64,000 nt of DNA from an uncultured Paracoccaceae bacterium (GTDB lineage: Bacteria > Pseudomonadota > Alphaproteobacteria > Rhodobacterales > Rhodobacteraceae): contig CAKSTR010000007.1 of assembly GCA_934500835.1 (NCBI GenBank), forward strand, positions 62,001 to 126,000. The letters are read 5' to 3'. The notes below the pieces were generated by a model. It worked only from the letters and a program-made list of their open reading frames with translations, ran no database searches and was not told where the DNA came from. Of the stretch, positions 35,544-45,400 are shown piece by piece; the first letter of the stretch is position 1; the number at the start of each line of letters is the position of its first letter. The position numbers and the translations under genes were made by a program.

Positions 35544-36539
35544 ATGCAGGAAAATCAATCACATCGCCTGTCGGTTGCCCCTATGATGGATTGGACGGAT
35601 CGTCATTGCCGCCATTTTCACCGGCTGATGACCCGCCGGGCGATGCTCTACACCGAGATGGTAACCGCCCCCGCCATCGTGCACGGGCCGAAGGCGCGGC
35701 TCCTTGACTACGGGCAGGCTGAACACCCGGTGGCACTGCAACTCGGTGGCTCGGACCCGGCAGAGCTGGCACAGGCGGTGCGGATCGCCGCCCCCTGGGG
35801 CTATGACGAGATCAACCTGAACTGCGGCTGCCCCTCGGACCGGGTACAGTCGGGCTGCTTCGGCGCGGTGCTGATGGAGCGGCCGCAGCTGGTGGCCGAA
35901 TGCGTCTCGGCCATGCAGGGCGAGACGGCGGTTCCGGTGACGGTGAAGTGCCGGATCGGGGTGGATGACCAGATCCCCGACGATATCCTGCCGCGGTTCC
36001 TTGAGACCATCGCCGCGGCAGGGGTGCGCCATGTCGTCATCCATGCCCGCAAGGCCTGGCTGCAGGGATTGTCGCCGAAGGAAAACCGCGAGATCCCGCC
36101 GCTGGACTACCCGCTGGTCCTGCGGATGAAACGGCAGTTCCCCGAGCTGACCATCGCCCTGAACGGCGGGGTGACAGATCTGGATCAGGCGCGCGCGCTG
36201 CTGGCGCAGGGGCTGGACGGGGTAATGATCGGCCGGGCGGCCTATCACGATCCCGGTCATACGCTGATCGGGGCCGATGCGCTGTGGGGTATGGACCATA
36301 CGCCCGCACGGCAAGAGGTGGTGCACCAGATGCTGCCCTATATCGCGCAGCATCTGGCGAATGGCGGCCGGCTGCATCAGGTGACGCGGCACATGCTGGG
36401 CCTGTTCCACGGCCTGCCCGGCGCGCGGCTCTGGCGCCAGGTGCTGTCCACCGAGGCCAGCCGTCCCGACGCCGGAACCGACGTGGTCGAGCGTGCCCTC
36501 GCCTGCATCCCGGACGAGGCCGGGCAACTGGCAGGCTGA
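35544..36539 (+). CDS. dusA: tRNA-dihydrouridine synthase A
   Basis: FMN/NADPH enzyme (331 aa) reducing U20/U20a in the tRNA D-loop. SVAPMMDWTDRHCR, QLGGSDPAELAQA, NCGCPSDRVQSGCFGAVL and IHARKAWLQGLSPKENR are diagnostic of DusA. In E. coli DusA the catalytic acid is the Cys in FGACLM; the aligned residue here is Val (FGAVLM), with another Cys three residues upstream (SGCFG). Whether this is normal for the family in Rhodobacteraceae I cannot confirm. The start at 35544 lacks a good ribosome site, consistent with a 5' end rebuilt by integration. Confidence 0.95.
   Translation: MQENQSHRLSVAPMMDWTDRHCRHFHRLMTRRAMLYTEMVTAPAIVHGPKARLLDYGQAEHPVALQLGGSDPAELAQAVRIAAPWGYDEINLNCGCPSDRVQSGCFGAVLMERPQLVAECVSAMQGETAVPVTVKCRIGVDDQIPDDILPRFLETIAAAGVRHVVIHARKAWLQGLSPKENREIPPLDYPLVLRMKRQFPELTIALNGGVTDLDQARALLAQGLDGVMIGRAAYHDPGHTLIGADALWGMDHTPARQEVVHQMLPYIAQHLANGGRLHQVTRHMLGLFHGLPGARLWRQVLSTEASRPDAGTDVVERALACIPDEAGQLAG
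35561..35615 (+). other. Candidate dusA attachment site
   Basis: The conserved 5' coding stretch of dusA (SVAPMMDWTDRHCR) is the target used by dusA-specific integrases, and here it lies about 130 bases from an integrase start. The first codons of dusA (MQENQSH) and its weak, SD-poor leader probably come from the inserted element. No second copy of this sequence was found in the window, so the other end of the island lies outside it or is lost. The exact core is inferred. Confidence 0.5.
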
Positions 36540-36572
36540 CCCCTGCGGAACCAATCGCCCGAAGGCCGCATT

Positions 36573-36639
36573 TTCATCTTGGCAAAAATATCCTGCGGGG
36601 AGGTCTGGAGGGGTGCAAAACCCCTCCAGCCGCCGGCCA
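36573..36639 (+). repeat. Dispersed hairpin repeat, copy 1
   Basis: A 67-bp element starting 34 bases after dusA and matching, in inverted orientation, 52316-52382 with only a few mismatches near its outer end. It contains a perfect 10-bp stem, CTGGAGGGGT with ACCCCTCCAG around GCAAA (about 36605-36629). In both copies it lies directly downstream of a gene on the + strand, so it may end or stabilise transcripts. A REP-like family in this genome is likely. Confidence 0.85.
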
Positions 36640-36739
36640 GGGGCGCGCGGCGATGGGCAAGGCGGCGCGTTGCGCTGCCGCCGGCTCTGGCCCCCGCGGC
36701 GCGCCGGCGCTAAGCAGAGAGGGAAACCGGAGGTAGACC

Positions 36740-37555
36740 ATGCCCGAACTCTCCACCCTCTTGCCGCTGCTCGTCGCGCTGATCGTGATCGGCGGCTTTG
36801 CCGGCGTGGTCGGCGGCATGCTGGGGGTCGGCGGCGGCATCGTGCTGGTGCCGGCCTTCTTCTACGCCTTTGCCGCGCTTGGCTATGACGGTGGCCAGCT
36901 GATGCAGGTCTGTGTCGCCACCTCGCTTGCCACCATCGTCGTGACCTCGATCCGCTCCGTCTCGGCGCATAACCGAAAGGGAGCGGTGGACTGGACGGTG
37001 CTGAAAAGCTGGGGGCCGTGGCTGGTGGTCTCGGCCGCGGTCGGGGTCTTCGTCGCGGCGCGGGTGCCGTCCGCGGCGCTGCAGGCGGTGTTCGGCGTGC
37101 TGGCGGGTCTGGCCGGCCTCTGGATGGCCTTCGGCCGCGACTCGGCCCGGCTGGGCGATGCCATGCCTGCAGAGCCGCTGCGCGGTGCGCTGGCCTCGGG
37201 CGTGGGCTTCTTCTCGGCGCTGATGGGGATCGGCGGCGGCACGTTCGGGGTGCCGCTGATGACGCAGTTCGGCATGCCGATCCACCGGGCAGTGGCCACG
37301 GCTTCGGGCTTCGGTGTGCTGATCGCGGTGCCGGCGGTGATCGGCTTTCTGCTGGTCAAGGTCGAGGGCGCGCCGCCCTGGACTCTTGGGGCCGTCAATG
37401 GCCCGGCCTTTCTGGTGGTGATCGGAACCACGCTTCTGACCACGCCCTGGGGGGTCCGGCTGGCCCATTCGATGAACCCCAAGCCCCTGAAACGTGCCTT
37501 CGCGGTCTTTCTGACCCTGGTCGCGCTGAACATGCTGCGCAAGGTGGTGTGGTGA
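36740..37555 (+). CDS. TauE/SafE-family membrane permease
   Basis: Integral membrane protein (271 aa) of the TauE/SafE (DUF81) family, which exports sulfite or other organosulfur anions in characterised cases. It has two homologous halves, each beginning with a glycine-rich motif: GVVGGMLGVGGGIVLVPAF near residue 22 and LMGIGGGTFGVPLM near 165. About eight hydrophobic spans are visible. The stop overlaps the start of the following gene (GTGA), indicating a two-gene unit. No sulfur-metabolism neighbour helps define the substrate. Confidence 0.88.
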   Translation: MPELSTLLPLLVALIVIGGFAGVVGGMLGVGGGIVLVPAFFYAFAALGYDGGQLMQVCVATSLATIVVTSIRSVSAHNRKGAVDWTVLKSWGPWLVVSAAVGVFVAARVPSAALQAVFGVLAGLAGLWMAFGRDSARLGDAMPAEPLRGALASGVGFFSALMGIGGGTFGVPLMTQFGMPIHRAVATASGFGVLIAVPAVIGFLLVKVEGAPPWTLGAVNGPAFLVVIGTTLLTTPWGVRLAHSMNPKPLKRAFAVFLTLVALNMLRKVVW

Positions 37556-38304
37556 GCCGGCTTGGCCCCGTGGGCTGGCTGCGTCTGGCCGATCCGGCCA
37601 TTGCCGCCTGGGCGGCTGCGGCCTTGCCGGTGGCGCAAGACGCCGTGGCGACCAGCACCGAGGCGTGGCGCTGCGGCGGCACATGGTTCGTCGGCGTCGA
37701 TGCGCTGGCGAATGGCCCGGACGGGCGTATGGGCGATACGGCCTTTCCCTGGGCCGCCCTGCAACTTGCGCCGCGGCCCCTGCATCGCGGTCAGATCTCT
37801 ACCATGCGGCCGGGCTATCCCCAGCCTTCGCCCGACGAGGATGCCACTGCCTATGGCTTCCGCCTGCGCCGCGATGCCGCGCATCTGGACGGGATGATGG
37901 CCGTCGGGCCCGACAGGCGGCGGATGGTGAAAGAGCCGCATGCCTGGATTCTTGGCCTGCCGCTGACCAGCTGTGATCCCGCCGCCGCGCCGCTGTCGGT
38001 CTGGGAGGGCAGCCATATCGTGATGCGCCGGGCGCTGGAGGCGGTCTTCGCGGGCCAGCCGCGCGCTGTCTGGGGCGATCTCGACCTGACAGAGCCCTAC
38101 AAGGCGGCACGGGCCGAAGTGTTCCGCAGCTGTCGCCGGGTGGAACTGCCCGCAACGCCGGGGCAGGCGCTTTTGCTGCACCGGCACCTCATCCACGGGG
38201 TCGCCCCGTGGGCCGAAGGGGCCGTAGCGCCCCCCGAAGGCCGGATGGTCGCCTATTTCCGGCCGCTTCTGCCGTCGGTCGAGGATTGGATGCAACTGCC
38301 CTGA
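37552..38304 (+). CDS. Phytanoyl-CoA dioxygenase-like protein of unknown function
   Basis: 250 aa from the GTG at 37552, which overlaps the permease stop. I do not recognise a named family with certainty. Features that resemble PhyH-type Fe(II)/2-oxoglutarate oxygenases are SVWEGSHIVM in the middle, LLHRHLIHGVAPW (possible distal iron-binding His) and MVAYFRP near the C-terminus (possible oxoglutarate-binding Arg). The proximal H-x-D motif is not obvious. Coupling to a TauE-like exporter suggests a shared small-molecule substrate, but the role is unknown. Confidence 0.7.
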   Translation: MSRLGPVGWLRLADPAIAAWAAAALPVAQDAVATSTEAWRCGGTWFVGVDALANGPDGRMGDTAFPWAALQLAPRPLHRGQISTMRPGYPQPSPDEDATAYGFRLRRDAAHLDGMMAVGPDRRRMVKEPHAWILGLPLTSCDPAAAPLSVWEGSHIVMRRALEAVFAGQPRAVWGDLDLTEPYKAARAEVFRSCRRVELPATPGQALLLHRHLIHGVAPWAEGAVAPPEGRMVAYFRPLLPSVEDWMQLP

Positions 38305-38371
38305 AGGGATGCCGCCGGGTCAGGTCGGATTGTCAGGCGAAAACCCGCAATCGCCTTGTGCGCCCGTCCCG

Positions 38372-38632
38372 CTATTCCGCCGCCTTCGGCAGCCGTCCCA
38401 TCCGGCCGCCCCGCCGCTTTGCCAGTCGCGGCGCGCGCGCGGACAGGGTGGCCATGACGGCCAGCCGCTCATCCGGTGTCATCCGCGACCAGCGCGAGAT
38501 TTCCTCGATCGAGCGGTAGCAGCCGACGCAGATGCGTTCCTCGGGATGCACGACGCAAAGCTTGATGCAGGGAGACTGCACCTCGTTGCGTTTCCAGACC
38601 TCATCGTCCTTCACGGCGCATTCCTCTGCCAT
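38372..38632 (-). CDS. DUF1289 family protein
   Basis: Small protein (86 aa) with the DUF1289 signature: [23 protein letters not shown] and a WSRMTPDER tail. Four conserved cysteines (C-x3-C and C-x2-C) suggest metal or Fe-S binding. The C-terminus is Arg/Lys-rich. It overlaps the 3' end of ruvX by 22 bases, forming the conserved ccmI-ruvX-DUF1289 block. Function is unknown. Confidence 0.88.
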   Translation of the reverse strand: MAEECAVKDDEVWKRNEVQSPCIKLCVVHPEERICVGCYRSIEEISRWSRMTPDERLAVMATLSARAPRLAKRRGGRMGRLPKAAE

Positions 38633-39087
38633 GTCATGCGGTCAAGTGCTCCTTGCAGGATATACCCTGCCGCCACCGCATCGATCACCTCTTTGCGACG
38701 TTTTCGAGACGCATCCGCCTCCAGCAGCGCCCTTTCCGCCGCGACGGTGGACAGCCGTTCGTCCCAGAAGGTGATCGGAAGATCGGTCAGCCGGGCCAGA
38801 TTGCGGGCGAAGGCCTGGGTGGATTGCACCCTTGGGCCGCTGGAGCCGTCCATGTTCAGCGGCAGGCCAAGCACCAGCCCGCGGATCTCGCGCGCGGCGA
38901 CGATCTGCATCAGTCTGGCCGCATCGAGGGTGAATTTCTCGCGGCGGATGATTTCGGAGGGCGTGGCGACCTGGCGGCGCAGGTCGGAGATGGCAACGCC
39001 GATTGTCTTCTCGCCAAAGTCCAGCCCGGCAATGGCGCCCGAGGCGGGAAGTTCAGCAGCGAATGCGGTGATGTCCTCGTGAATCAT
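38611..39087 (-). CDS. ruvX: RuvX/YqgF Holliday junction resolvase-like nuclease
   Basis: RNase H-fold protein (158 aa) implicated in 16S rRNA maturation and Holliday junction processing. [15 protein letters not shown] holds the first catalytic Asp, [16 protein letters not shown] is the family signature, [13 protein letters not shown] the second acidic site, and the C-terminal [12 protein letters not shown] completes the active site. The ATG overlaps the ccmI stop by 4 bases. Ordinary core gene. Confidence 0.94.
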   Translation of the reverse strand: MIHEDITAFAAELPASGAIAGLDFGEKTIGVAISDLRRQVATPSEIIRREKFTLDAARLMQIVAAREIRGLVLGLPLNMDGSSGPRVQSTQAFARNLARLTDLPITFWDERLSTVAAERALLEADASRKRRKEVIDAVAAGYILQGALDRMTWQRNAP

Positions 39088-40310
39088 GGCACCAGCCCCA
39101 CCGATGCGGCAACCTCTGCCAGCGCGGCCAGATCATCGGTGCTGGCCGCAAATCGGGTTTTCGACTCGTCATAGATCGCCTGCGCCTGGTCCTTGCGGCC
39201 AAGCGTGGCAAGGGCCGAGATCAGCCGGCCCCATTCCCCGGACGTGCCGCCTTCGGTCGCCAGCCGGTCCTGCAGCCCGGCGACCATGCCCTCGATCATC
39301 TGCTGGCGTTCCTCGGGCGTCATGTCGGCGGCAGCTTCGACATCCCCGGCCGAAGGGCCGGGTGGCGCGGCGTTTTCGGGCAGCAGGTAGGAGATGCCGG
39401 CCCGCGCCGCCACCTCTTCGATCTGGGCGCGGATCGGGCGGACCCACGGTGCATCGGGCGGGCTTTCCTGCAGAAGCGGCTGCCAGAACGCAAAGGCGCG
39501 GTCAAAGCGCCCGCCTTGCGCGAACATCAACCCCGAGAGATAGCGCGCCATGCCCTGGCGCGGATCGCGCTCCAGCGCGCGGATCAGCTCGGCCTCCGCC
39601 TCGGGCGAGACATAGCCGCCGGCGGCAAGGATCATCATCTCGGCCAGGGTCGCATGATCCTCGGCCGTGGCCTGATCGCCCTTGACCGTCACCAGCCGGG
39701 TCTGCGCGGCCTTGGCGACAAGATAGTTGCCAAGGGTGGCCTCGTTGCGCGCCAGAAGCTCCAGCCCGCGCAGGTCGGTCGAGGTGGCGGGGTCAACGGC
39801 ACTGCGCAGTTTTCCCATCAGATCAAGGAATTCAGGGTCCGGCTGGATGGCAGGTTGCGGCGCCACGCCCGCTTCGGCGCTGGCCTGATCGGGGCGGTTC
39901 GCCATCGCCTCATCGGCCAGCGCAAGGCGTTCGCGGATCGGCATGTCGGGATACCAGGGCAGGCCGGTATTGGCGTAAAGCCCCACCGCGCCGGCAATCG
40001 CGGCGCCGATCGCCGCCACTGCGGGCCAGGACGGGCGGTTGCCGCTGGCCGGCCCATCGGCCCGCGCGACCTTGTCGGCATCCAGCAGGCGGCGGGCGAT
40101 CTCGGTCTTGACGCGCGCGGCCTCGGCCTCGGTCAGGGTGCCGCGGGCAACATCGCGCTCGGCCTCGGCCAACTGGTCGCGGTAGACCTGCATGTCCTGC
40201 GCTGCGGCGGGCAGGGCCTCGGGCGTGCCCCGCATCAGCCCGCGGACCAGCCAGGCCGCGACCAGCACCGCCATTGCCCCCGCCACCGTCCAGAACCAGA
40301 AGGTCTCCAT
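39084..40310 (-). CDS. ccmI: Cytochrome c biogenesis protein CcmI
   Basis: Membrane-anchored chaperone (408 aa) that presents apocytochrome c to the heme ligation complex on the periplasmic side. The start at 40310 ([13 protein letters not shown]) gives the normal short N-terminal TM segment. A cytoplasmic leucine-zipper-like loop follows ([15 protein letters not shown]...EIARRLL), then a second TM ([15 protein letters not shown]) and periplasmic TPR-like repeats rich in Ala and Arg. It is divergent from soxB copy 3. Confidence 0.92.
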   Translation of the reverse strand: METFWFWTVAGAMAVLVAAWLVRGLMRGTPEALPAAAQDMQVYRDQLAEAERDVARGTLTEAEAARVKTEIARRLLDADKVARADGPASGNRPSWPAVAAIGAAIAGAVGLYANTGLPWYPDMPIRERLALADEAMANRPDQASAEAGVAPQPAIQPDPEFLDLMGKLRSAVDPATSTDLRGLELLARNEATLGNYLVAKAAQTRLVTVKGDQATAEDHATLAEMMILAAGGYVSPEAEAELIRALERDPRQGMARYLSGLMFAQGGRFDRAFAFWQPLLQESPPDAPWVRPIRAQIEEVAARAGISYLLPENAAPPGPSAGDVEAAADMTPEERQQMIEGMVAGLQDRLATEGGTSGEWGRLISALATLGRKDQAQAIYDESKTRFAASTDDLAALAEVAASVGLVP

Positions 40311-40506
40311 CCGCTTGTCCGTCCTTGCTTGCCGGCCCCATGTAGCCGCTGCGGCGGCGCGGCAAAAGGGGCCAGACGCCGCAGTCGCGGCCCGGCGGGC
40401 GACCGCGTGGCCCCGGTGTCGCAATTTTCCCGATTGTGCCGCTGGAGGGCGGGGATATATCTGGCCTCCGTTCCATAGGGGGCTGACCCTGGGTCGGGAG
40501 ATGCAG

Positions 40507-41754
40507 ATGAAACGCTATTCGGTTTTCGCCATCGCGCGTGAGGCCATGCGCTACCACACGGGCTGGGAAAAGGCCTGGGCCGCGCCCGAGCCAAAGGCGA
40601 AATACGATGTGGTGATTGTGGGGGCTGGCGGGCACGGGCTGGCGACCGCCTACTACCTGGGCAAGAACCACGGCATCAGGAATGTCGCGATCATCGAGAA
40701 GGGCTGGCTGGGCGGCGGCAACACCGGCCGGAACACCACGATCATCCGCTCGAACTACCTGCAGGACCCCTCGGCCGCGATCTACGACAAGGCGCTGCAG
40801 CTTTACGAAGGCCTGAGCCAGGATCTGAACTACAACGTGATGTTCAGCCCGCGCGGCCTTTTGATGCTGGCGCAGACCCATCACGAAGTGCGCGGCTATC
40901 TGCGCACCGTGCATGCCAACCTGTTGCAAGGGGTCGAGACCAAGTGGATCACCCCGCAAGAGGTGAAAAAGCTGGTGCCGATCATGAACATCGGCGGCCC
41001 GCGCTATCCGGTCCTGGGCGCGCTGTATCAGCCGCGCGGCGGCACCGGGCGGCATGATGCGGTGGCCTGGGGCTATGCGCGCGCCTGCAGCGACATGGGC
41101 ATGCACATCATCCAGAACTGCGAAGTCAAAGGCGTGCGGTCCGAAGGCGGCGTGGTCACCGGCGTCGACACCACCAAGGGCTTCATCGGCTGCACCAAGC
41201 TCGGGATGGTCGTCGCCGGCCATTCGGGCCAGCTGGCCGAGATGGCGGGCTTCCGTCTGCCGATCGAGGCGGTCGCCCTGCAGGCCATGGTGTCCGAGCC
41301 GATCAAGCCCTGCCTGGACGTGGTCGTCATGGCCAATACGGTGCATGGCTACATGAGCCAGTCCGACAAGGGCGAGATGGTGATCGGCGGCGGCACCGAC
41401 GGCTTCAACAACTTCACCCAACGCGGCTCGTGGCACCATATCGAAGAGACGCTGCGCGCGCTGGTCGAGACCTTCCCGATGCTGTCGCGTCTGAAGATGC
41501 TGCGGCAATGGGGCGGTATCGTCGACATGACGGGCGACCGCTCTCCGTTGATCTCGAAAACGCCGCTTGGCAATTGCTTCATCAACTGCGGCTGGGGCAC
41601 CGGCGGGTTCAAGGCCATTCCGGGATCGGGCTGGGCCATGGCCGAACTGGTCGCCAGGGGCGAGCCGGGGCCGCTGGCCGAGGCTTTCAACATGTGGCGC
41701 TTCAAGGAAGGCCAGTTCATCGACGAGTCGGTGGCCGCCGGGGTGGCGCATTGA
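40507..41754 (+). CDS. soxB: Sarcosine oxidase beta subunit, copy 3
   Basis: Beta subunit (415 aa from MKRYSVFAIAREAMR at 40507, with GGGAG six bases upstream; an ATG at 40501 is a minor alternative). It has the FAD motif VVIVGAGGHGLATAYYLG near residue 35, GNTGRNTTIIRSNYL, the RHDAVAWGYA block (FMN-attachment region) and a closing NCGWGTGGFKAIPG. This copy sits beside core genes and has the longest alpha partner, so it is the best candidate for the genome's housekeeping sarcosine oxidase. Its stop TGA shares its last base with the ATG of a foreign small gene. Confidence 0.95.
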   Translation: MKRYSVFAIAREAMRYHTGWEKAWAAPEPKAKYDVVIVGAGGHGLATAYYLGKNHGIRNVAIIEKGWLGGGNTGRNTTIIRSNYLQDPSAAIYDKALQLYEGLSQDLNYNVMFSPRGLLMLAQTHHEVRGYLRTVHANLLQGVETKWITPQEVKKLVPIMNIGGPRYPVLGALYQPRGGTGRHDAVAWGYARACSDMGMHIIQNCEVKGVRSEGGVVTGVDTTKGFIGCTKLGMVVAGHSGQLAEMAGFRLPIEAVALQAMVSEPIKPCLDVVVMANTVHGYMSQSDKGEMVIGGGTDGFNNFTQRGSWHHIEETLRALVETFPMLSRLKMLRQWGGIVDMTGDRSPLISKTPLGNCFINCGWGTGGFKAIPGSGWAMAELVARGEPGPLAEAFNMWRFKEGQFIDESVAAGVAH

Positions 41755-42089
41755 TGGATGTAGAGCAGTTTATTGCGGAAACGCTCATCCAGATATCTCG
41801 AGGCGTTCGAACGGCGCAGGAGCTTTCTCGTGCAGAAGGTGGCGTTCCAATAGCTCCTGGGAACTATGATGGTGTGCCTTCACGGGATGGAGATCAGCTT
41901 ATTAGCTTTGAGGTCCATGTGATTGTGTCGAGCTCAATCCAAGTTCAAGCGACGGGCAAAACATCGGGACTACTAAAGGTTGCCGGTGTGGATGCTGGAC
42001 TGAACGCTGATGGGCAACGTGAAAAAGAGTTGACGCAAAAGCTGACATTCGGAGTGCCGATGCATTTCAACGCAACGTGGAAGGGGTAG
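41754..42089 (+). CDS. Small protein of unknown function inserted in sox operon 3
   Basis: 111 aa, intact, start overlapping the soxB stop by one base. Its G+C is visibly far below that of its neighbours and its codon use is different (TTA, AGC-poor, many A/T third positions), so it was acquired recently. The sequence MDVEQFIAETLIQISRGV followed by a Gly/Pro-rich stretch, SFEVHVIVSSS and a C-terminal TFGVPMHF resembles a widely scattered family of about 110-130 aa proteins of unknown function; I cannot name it securely. It is not a Sox subunit, since the other two operons go straight from soxB to soxD. Its end supplies a GGAAGGGG that now serves as ribosome site for soxD. Confidence 0.85.
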   Translation: MDVEQFIAETLIQISRGVRTAQELSRAEGGVPIAPGNYDGVPSRDGDQLISFEVHVIVSSSIQVQATGKTSGLLKVAGVDAGLNADGQREKELTQKLTFGVPMHFNATWKG

Positions 42090-42096
42090 ACTGAAC

Positions 42097-42420
42097 ATGC
42101 TGATCCTTGAATGCCCCTATTGCGGCGTGGCCGCCGAGGAGACCGAGCTTGCGCCCGGCTATGAGGCGCATCTGAAGCGCTTCGGCCCCGGTTCGACCCC
42201 CGAAGAGTTCGAGGCCTATATGTTCGCCCGCAAGAACCCCAAGGGCGTGCATTTCGAACGCTGGCGTCATGCCTATGGCTGCGGCAAGTGGTTCCTGGCC
42301 GCGCGCGATACCGCCACGCTGGAGGTGTTCGGCACCTATCCGGCGCAGTCGTCGGAGCCCCCGGCCGAGCTGGTGGAAAAGATCAAGGCCAGGCGGCCGG
42401 ACTGGAAGGGTTTCAAATGA
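42097..42420 (+). CDS. soxD: Sarcosine oxidase delta subunit, copy 3
   Basis: Delta subunit (107 aa), the usual length for canonical SoxD. Zinc ligands are Cys6 and Cys9 (CPYC) plus RHAYGCGKW, with normal spacing. It starts 7 bases after the inserted small gene and overlaps soxA by ATGA. Confidence 0.94.
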   Translation: MLILECPYCGVAAEETELAPGYEAHLKRFGPGSTPEEFEAYMFARKNPKGVHFERWRHAYGCGKWFLAARDTATLEVFGTYPAQSSEPPAELVEKIKARRPDWKGFK

Positions 42421-45400
42421 GCACGCGGCTTTCCAGAGGCGGGCGGCTGATCGACCGGTCGGCAGCGGTGGAATTCACCTTCAACGGCAAACGGATGAAA
42501 GGCTATCGCGGCGATACGCTGGCGGCGGCGCTTTTGGCCAATGACCAGATGCTGGTCGGCCGGTCGTTCAAATATCACCGCCCGCGCGGCATCGTCGCCT
42601 CCGGCGCCGAGGAGCCGAATGCGCTGGTCAACATGGGGCAGGGCGGCCGGTTCGAGCCGAACCAGCGCGCCACCACGACCGAAGTGTTCGACGGGCTGGA
42701 AGCGGCCAGCCAGAACCACTTTCCCAGCCTTGAGTTCGACGTGGGCGTGCTGAACAACTCCGTCTCGCGCTTCCTGCCGGCGGGCTTCTACTACAAGACC
42801 TTCATGTTCCCGCGCCCGTTCTGGAAACATGTGTTCGAGCCGGTGATCCGCCAGTCCGCCGGTCTGGGCAAGGCCCCGAAAGAGCGGGACGCCGACCGCT
42901 ATGAGCAGGCCTATGCCTATTGCGAACTGCTGGTCGTCGGCGGCGGCATCGCGGGGCTTCAGGCCGCGCGCATCGCGGGGGCGGCGGGGGCGCGGGTGAT
43001 CGTGCTGGAGCAGACCCCGCATTGGGGCGGCCGTGCGCCTGCGGATGGTGACATCATCGACGGGGCGCCGGCGGATGCCTGGATCAACTCCACCCTGGAA
43101 GCCCTTGGGAAGATGGAGAATGTGACGCTGAAGGCCCGCTGCATGGGCTTTGGCTCCTACGACCATGGCTATGTGCTGGCGGAAGAGCGGATTGCCGACC
43201 ATACGCCCGGGGATGGACGGCCGAAAAAGCGGCTGTGGCGCATCCGGGCGGGCAAGGTGCTGTCGGCGCAAGGCGCGATCGAGCGGCCGCTGTCCTTTGC
43301 CGGCAACGACATTCCCGGCGTCATGCTGGCCTCGGCGGTGCGCGACTATGTGGTGAACTGGGCCGTCTCGCCCGGCGACCGTACCGTCATCGTCACCAAC
43401 AACGACGATGCCTACCGCACGGCCATCGCGCTGAAAGAGGCGGGGCTGGAGGTTGCGGCGGTGGTCGATGCCCGGACACGGGTCACCGGCGCCTTGCCGG
43501 AACAGGCCCGCAAGCTTGGCATCCGCATCGAGGCCGGCCGGGCCGTGGTCAAGGTCAAGGGCGGCAAGCGGGTCACGGCGGTCTCCATCGGCCTGCAGGC
43601 CGGCGAGGGCGCGGTGCTGGACGAGATCGCCTGCGATTGCGTCGCCATGTCGGGCGGCTGGTCGCCGGTGGTCCATCTGTGGAGCCATTGCGGCGGCAAG
43701 CTGGAATGGGACCGCAAGAACAACATGTTCCGCCCCGATCCTGCGCGCCCGCCGATCACCCATGACGGCAGCCCGCTGGTCATCGTGGCCGGCGCCGCCA
43801 ATGGGGCGCTGACGGCGGCCGAGGCATTGGCCGATTCCGCCGGACAGGGTGCCGCTGCGGTCAAGGCGCTTGGGCTGAAGGCCAAGGCCACGCCCGCCGC
43901 CACGGCCGATGCGGTCGAGGAAGCGGCGATGGAGCCGGTCTGGATCATGCCGCAGGGGGCCGGGCCGAAGCTGAAGATGAAGATGTGGCTGGACTACCAG
44001 AACGACGTGAAGGTCTCGGACGTGCAGCTTGCCGCGCGCGAGGGCTATACATCGGTCGAGCACACCAAGCGCTATACCACCCTCGGCATGGCGACGGATC
44101 AGGGAAAGCTGAGCAACATCAATGGACTGGCCGTGCTTGCTGGAGCATTGTCCGAAGACATTCCCGCCGTCGGCACCACCACCTTCCGCCCGCCCTACAC
44201 GCCCGTCACCCTGGGCGCGCTGGCCGGGGAATCGCGCGGCGACATCTTCCAGCCGCTGCGCCGCAGCCCGATGCATGAATGGCACGAGGACCAGGGCGCC
44301 TATATGGAGCCGGTGGGCCTGTGGCGCCGGCCCTATTGCTACCCGCGCCCCGGCGAGACGCATGAGCAGGCCGTCCACCGCGAGATCCTCAATACGCGTG
44401 CGAATGTCGGGATGCTGGACGCCTCCACCCTTGGCAAGATCATCGTCAAGGGGCCGGATGCCGGGCGCTTCCTCGACATGCTTTACACCAATGTCATGTC
44501 GACGCTGCCGGTGGGCAAATGCCGCTATGGCCTGATGTGCAACGAGCAGGGCTTCCTGTCCGATGACGGCGTGGTCATCCGCCTGTCCGAGGACAGCTGG
44601 CTGTGCCACACCACCAGTGGCGGGGCGGACCGCATCCATGGCTGGATGGAGGACTGGCTGCAATGCGAATGGTGGGACTGGAAGGTCTACACCGCCAATG
44701 TGACCGAGCAATACGCCCAGATCGCCGTGGCCGGGCCGAATGCCCGCAAGGTGCTGGAGGCGATCGGCGGCATGGATGTGTCGAAAGAGGCGCTGCCCTT
44801 CATGTCCTTCCTTGACGGGCATCTGGGCGGCCTGCCTGCCAGGGTGCACCGGATCAGCTTCTCGGGCGAGCTTTCCTACGAGATCGCCGTTCCCGCCAGC
44901 CACGGCCTTGCGCTGTGGACGGCCCTGCTGGAGGCCGGCGCGGCGCAGGGCGTGATGCCCTACGGCACCGAGGCGATGCATATCATGCGGGCCGAGAAAG
45001 GCTTCATCATGATCGGGGACGAGACCGATGGCACGGTGATCCCGCAGGACCTTGGCCTTGACTGGGCGATCTCCAAGAAGAAGGCCGATTTCCTTGGCAA
45101 GCGCGGGCAGGAGCGGTCTTTCCTCGCCTCGCCCGACCGCTGGAAGCTGGTGGGATTCGAGACGCTGGACGGATCGGTCATCGAGGACGGCGCCTATGTC
45201 CCGGCCCCGGGCGACAACCCGAACGGCCAGCGCAATGTGCAAGGTCGCGTGACCTCGACCTACTATTCGCCCACGCTGAAGAAGGGCATTGCCATGGGGC
45301 TGCTGAAGAACGGGCCGCAGCGGATGGATGAGGTGGTGGAGTTCACCAAGGTCGGCGGCGGTCTGACCCGCGCCCGCGTCGTGCCCCCGGTGTTCCTTGA

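Noticed and set aside
35500..35545. TACAAT (35534-35539) as the dusA promoter -10.
   Set aside because: It lies only five bases before the dusA ATG with no -35 at a proper distance, so it would give a leaderless start at best.
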